Positions 4,679 through 7,373 of a stretch of DNA of 7,373 nt are shown here, one piece after another. This stretch comes from Gammaproteobacteria bacterium (GTDB lineage: Bacteria; Pseudomonadota; Gammaproteobacteria; Pseudomonadales; JAUIKI01), in NCBI GenBank assembly GCA_030430875.1, contig JAUIKI010000064.1:1-7373 (forward strand). Direction: 5' to 3'. Position numbers and translations under genes: made by a program. Positions within the stretch are counted from its first letter, which is position 1. Every line of letters starts with the position of its first letter. The notes beneath the pieces are model-generated. The model searched no databases and was not told the DNA's origin. It worked only from the letters and a program-made list of their open reading frames with translations.

Positions 4679-5695
4679 TTAAGGGTAAATAAATGGTTCG
4701 ACTTCTAGACTAATTTGAAATTTTTCTAAAATGGTTGTTTGAATATAATCAATCATTTCAAATAGAGACTTTGGCGTTGCCTTGCCATCATTCGCCAACA
4801 CCAAAGCATGTTGTTTTGTAATACTCACATGATTTTTTTCATAGCCTTTCAAACCACTTTTTTCAATTAACCAAGCCGCCGAGATTTTTACCTGACCAGA
4901 TGGCCCACGAAAATGAGACATATCAGGATAGTTCACAGATAATCTAGCAAACTGTTCAACAGAAATAATCGGATTTTTAAAGAAACTTCCGACATTCGCT
5001 AAGACCTGTGGGTCAGGAAGTTTTTGCTGGCGCAATTGACTCACCACCTCAAAGATTAATTTAGGCGTGATTGTTTGATTCAATTCTCTCAATTTTTTAT
5101 TCAATCCTGCATACGATGTTTCAAGCACAGGATCTTTATATAAATTTAACGTCACTGAGGTAATAACAAATTGTTCGCGCAACTGTTGTTTAAAAACACT
5201 ATCACGATAACCAAACTGACAGTCTGATTTTGAAAAGACTATGCTCTCCAGAGTTTCACGATGCACAGCAGTTAATGAATGAAAAACATCTGCAAGCTCC
5301 ACACCGTAAGCTCCAATATTTTGCACTGGAGCTGCTCCCACAGTTCCTGGAATTAGCGTTAAGTTTTCCAATCCAAAATAGTTTTTTCTCAAACAGTCGC
5401 AAACCAAATTATGCCAATTTTCTCCTGCATTAGCCTTGAGTTGATAATATTGCTCTGTCTCTGCAACTAATGTTTGGCCTTGAAGTGCGATTTTGATGAC
5501 TAATCCAGGAAAATTATCGCAAAAAATGACATTGCTCCCTTCACCTAATACCAATATTCGAAGCGCATTCTGCTTAGCAAATGACAGCGCATCTTTAAGC
5601 ACATCAAGGGTATCAACCTTAATGAAATACTGCGCGTTAACTGGCAATTTAAACGTATGGAAAGTTATTAAACTGATGTTTTCTTGAATTTGCAT
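4679..5695 (-). CDS. murB: UDP-N-acetylenolpyruvoylglucosamine reductase MurB
   Basis: This FAD enzyme reduces UDP-GlcNAc-enolpyruvate with NADPH to UDP-N-acetylmuramic acid, the second committed step of peptidoglycan synthesis in the cytoplasm. It has 338 residues (E. coli 342). The FAD-binding domain shows LGEGSNVIF (50-58) and IPGTVGAAPVQNIGAYG (115-131). Catalytic residues are visible: R164 in YRDS, S237 in NVGSFFKNP (the proton donor, equivalent to E. coli S229) and E333 in LEVEP (equivalent to E325). The long insert between YRDS and GSFF, rich in Tyr and Leu, marks the type I E. coli-like class. The ATG at 5695 puts THTF-like N-terminal residues at the expected position, although no good Shine-Dalgarno precedes it. 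murB leads the pair with the lpxL-like gene and is divergent from the RDD gene. Confidence 0.97.
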   Translation of the reverse strand: MQIQENISLITFHTFKLPVNAQYFIKVDTLDVLKDALSFAKQNALRILVLGEGSNVIFCDNFPGLVIKIALQGQTLVAETEQYYQLKANAGENWHNLVCDCLRKNYFGLENLTLIPGTVGAAPVQNIGAYGVELADVFHSLTAVHRETLESIVFSKSDCQFGYRDSVFKQQLREQFVITSVTLNLYKDPVLETSYAGLNKKLRELNQTITPKLIFEVVSQLRQQKLPDPQVLANVGSFFKNPIISVEQFARLSVNYPDMSHFRGPSGQVKISAAWLIEKSGLKGYEKNHVSITKQHALVLANDGKATPKSLFEMIDYIQTTILEKFQISLEVEPFIYP

Positions 5696-5806
5696 GGATA
5701 AATTGTGAGGGTTTAACCATTAAAAATCAATTTTATCCTATAACTAATTTCGGTTACCATAAGCAACTTGTAAATTTTGAACCACTGAACATAAAACAAT
5801 AGCAAA
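5696..5806. promoter_or_regulatory. divergent promoter region of murB and the RDD gene
   Basis: These 111 bases separate two divergent genes. For murB (minus), TTGCTT (5761-5766) lies 18 bases from TATAGG (5737-5742). For the RDD gene (plus), TATAAC (5739-5744, 5/6 match) is a plausible -10 with no good -35. The two -10 elements overlap on the same TATA, so firing in one direction could compete with the other. Neither gene has a clear Shine-Dalgarno. The assignments are tentative. Confidence 0.35.
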
Positions 5807-6259
5807 ATGACTAACGATTATTCCTCCAATCTCCCAGCAGCAAGCTTTACTCGCCGCCTAGCTGCTATGGTTTATGACGGCTTTCTAGTTTTTGCTGTTT
5901 GGGTAGCAGCCATTGTCATCGGGCTTCTTATTGATGGTGGCACAATGAAGCACAAACTTCTGTTTCAAGCACTGTCGCTGATTTTTATCTTTAGTTTTTT
6001 TGCTTATTTTTGGCTAAAAACGGGCCAAACTTTAGGCATGCAAGTCTGGAGAATCCGCATTCAAAATTTTGAGGGTGATAATATTAGCTTTAATCAAGCC
6101 ATATTGCGTTTCACAATTGCAATACTATCGTTAGTTTGCTTTGGATTAGGTTTTTTCTGGATTTTAATCGATAGAAACAAAATGTCTTGGCATGATCGCT
6201 ACTCATTTTCCCGCGTCGTACAGCTACCGAAACATCAAAAAAAGACTAAGCATCAGTAA
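5807..6259 (+). CDS. RDD family integral membrane protein
   Basis: This is a small inner-membrane protein of 150 residues with three predicted membrane helices (about 25-43, 51-70 and 104-121). The RDD family is named for a conserved Arg and two Asp. Here FTRRLAAMVYD places R16/R17 and D24 at the start of helix 1, and SWHDRYS (127-133), with D122 and D130, closes the core. The family motif KTGQTLGMQVWRIRI (71-85), where the second helix enters the cytoplasm, is intact. A basic tail (KHQKKTKHQ) ends the protein. Family function is poorly defined; a few members act in ion exchange. The ATG at 5807 has no obvious Shine-Dalgarno, only AATAGCAAA, but it places the RDD motif where expected. It is transcribed alone, divergent from murB, and ends before a strong hairpin. 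Confidence 0.92.
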   Translation: MTNDYSSNLPAASFTRRLAAMVYDGFLVFAVWVAAIVIGLLIDGGTMKHKLLFQALSLIFIFSFFAYFWLKTGQTLGMQVWRIRIQNFEGDNISFNQAILRFTIAILSLVCFGLGFFWILIDRNKMSWHDRYSFSRVVQLPKHQKKTKHQ

Positions 6260-6309
6260 ATTAAATCATCTTAATTTAGTCAAATAATCTGGGGCTTTTC
6301 CTCCAAATT

Positions 6310-6349
6310 TGAGACCATTGCATTAAAAGGCAATGGTCTCATTTGATTT
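6310..6349 (+). terminator. intrinsic terminator of the RDD gene
   Basis: A perfect 12-bp stem (TGAGACCATTGC, 6310-6321, with GCAATGGTCTCA, 6330-6341) has an 8-base loop and is followed by TTTGATTT. It lies about 50 bases past the RDD stop. The U-tract is interrupted but the stem is strong. Confidence 0.75.
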
Positions 6350-6357
6350 ATAACAGC

Positions 6358-6384
6358 AAAAAAAAGCCCTCGAAAAACGAGGGC
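6358..6384 (-). terminator. rho-independent terminator of the autotransporter gene
   Basis: On the minus strand GCCCTCG, a TTTTT loop and CGAGGGC (6384-6366) form a 7-bp GC-rich hairpin followed directly by eight T (6365-6358). It lies 36 bases after the autotransporter stop codon. This is a textbook intrinsic terminator and is oriented for the minus-strand gene only. Confidence 0.92.
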
Positions 6385-6420
6385 AAGAGGAGAAAACTTA
6401 CTATTTACTGAATTTATTCA

Positions 6421-7373
6421 TCAAAACTTAGCAGCAATTCTCGCTGCAAATCCTAATTTTTCGACATCACCACCTGCTGCATAATCAGCTCCAACACCAA
6501 TGGTAATGTTATTAAAGCTGACATTAGCACTTGCGCCAATACCAAATAATGTTTCACTTACGCCATCATGCGACTCAATATTCACACTATTGCTATCATT
6601 CAACGCAGCAAAGCTATTATCCAACTCATGCTGTGTATCACTGAACTGACGCGATGCAAAGGGTGTGGCGCTTAGCGCAATTTTTGCAGGTCCAGAATCA
6701 ATGTTTGCGGTAATTCTAGCACCTATTTCACCTTCAATCACACTCAAACTTTCAGGATTAATGTCTAAATTAATCGCAGATTGCTCCGTGCCGCGAGTTG
6801 TTTCTGTGAATCCATCAAGATCCGCATCAGTGTAAGTCATCCTAACATACGGTTCAATGCCAACAGTCTCATTAGCTTTTAACTTCCAACCAAACTGAAG
6901 CATAGCATCAATTACTCTTCCATCTGTTTCAGCGTCAAATGCACGAGCCAAACCTTGTGCATCTAAAAAGTCCTCATCTGGAATCATTAGCTCGCGTTTG
7001 GTATCTAGATTGCCTACATATCGATAGCCAAGGGCTCCTTGCACATAGCTGTCATCTGAAAGCAAGCCACTGTGCTCAAAAAACGTTGTAATACCCCAAG
7101 CATCACCACCAGCATCCACTGTAGCAAACGCTATATCCCCATTACTACCAGTGTTTGCATCGCCATTCAAATCAGAGTAGCCAATCACCGCACCACTCAC
7201 CAATTCAGGAGTCACCTGAACGCTGACACCAGCGAAAATACTGGTAGCACGCACATCTTGATTTGTATGCTCTCGCTCACGACTTAAATCAAATTGATCA
7301 TAATTAACTTCCAAGAAACCTTGGATTTTCTCGTCTGAATCATCTCTGAGATGCAACTGGTTTAAAACAGCAT
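6421..7373 (-). CDS. Autotransporter C-terminal beta-barrel domain, 5'-truncated
   Basis: This is the outer-membrane translocator domain of a type V (autotransporter) secreted protein. About 316 residues are visible and the frame is open to the right edge, so the signal peptide and passenger lie outside. The TTG at 7354-7356 that could be read as a start is an internal Leu. The sequence shows alternating amphipathic strands with Gly/Asp-rich turns (SDLNGDANTGSNGD, VDAGGDAWG), barrel strands such as YVQGALGYRYVG and IEPYVRMTYTDADLDGFTE, and a terminal Phe (AARIAAKF), the usual C-terminal signal for BAM insertion. Autotransporter barrels are about 250-300 residues, so essentially the whole barrel is present. 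The DxDGFTE strand recalls the barrels of GDSL esterase autotransporters (EstA type), but the passenger is needed to decide. It is followed by its own strong terminator. Confidence 0.85.
   Translation of the reverse strand, partial: AVLNQLHLRDDSDEKIQGFLEVNYDQFDLSREREHTNQDVRATSIFAGVSVQVTPELVSGAVIGYSDLNGDANTGSNGDIAFATVDAGGDAWGITTFFEHSGLLSDDSYVQGALGYRYVGNLDTKRELMIPDEDFLDAQGLARAFDAETDGRVIDAMLQFGWKLKANETVGIEPYVRMTYTDADLDGFTETTRGTEQSAINLDINPESLSVIEGEIGARITANIDSGPAKIALSATPFASRQFSDTQHELDNSFAALNDSNSVNIESHDGVSETLFGIGASANVSFNNITIGVGADYAAGGDVEKLGFAARIAAKF

Noticed and set aside
5230..5433. Plus-strand open frame within murB
   Set aside because: It is a shadow of MurB, whose catalytic motifs span this stretch on the other strand.
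7354..7356. TTG as start of the right-edge gene
   Set aside because: The frame stays open to the window edge with barrel-like sequence following directly and no signal peptide, so this is an internal Leu codon.

Overview
The window looks like chromosome from a low-GC gammaproteobacterium. The evidence is an LpxL/HtrB-type lipid A acyltransferase, a classical gammaproteobacterial YciA thioesterase, an E. coli-like (long, type I) MurB and an outer-membrane autotransporter barrel. The genus cannot be fixed from the sequence. No tRNA, rRNA or CRISPR array was seen.

Layout. Bases 1-1052 (+) hold the C-terminal four fifths of a TRAP transporter large permease, cut by the left edge. Bases 1141-1557 (+) hold yciA, with a good promoter and Shine-Dalgarno of its own. 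Bases 1558-3732 look like accessory DNA. They hold an orphan 115-residue gene (+), then a two-gene minus-strand operon running from 3030 to 2123 (a lipoprotein followed by a small HExxH protein resembling the Tox-MPTase3 polymorphic-toxin metallopeptidase domain), then the decayed start of an IS200/IS605-type transposase (3326-3443, minus strand) and about 290 bases of unexplained, partly GC-richer DNA. Bases 3733-5695 (-) hold murB followed by an lpxL-like gene, a likely operon joining peptidoglycan and lipid A synthesis. Bases 5807-6259 (+) hold an RDD-family membrane protein, divergent from murB. Two intrinsic terminators (6310-6384) separate it from the C-terminal barrel of an autotransporter (6421 to the right edge, minus strand), whose N-terminus lies outside the window.

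How the genes relate. The flanks are housekeeping and envelope genes: solute uptake, acyl-CoA hydrolysis, murein precursor synthesis, lipid A acylation and an outer-membrane protein. The interesting part is the middle. A signal-less, toxin-like zinc metallopeptidase is co-transcribed with a lipoprotein exported to the envelope, beside a transposase relic. One reading is an orphan effector with its envelope-located immunity protein; another is a protease with a lipoprotein partner or substrate. The sequence supports the pairing, the HExxH motif and the lipobox. The toxin/immunity role is inference.
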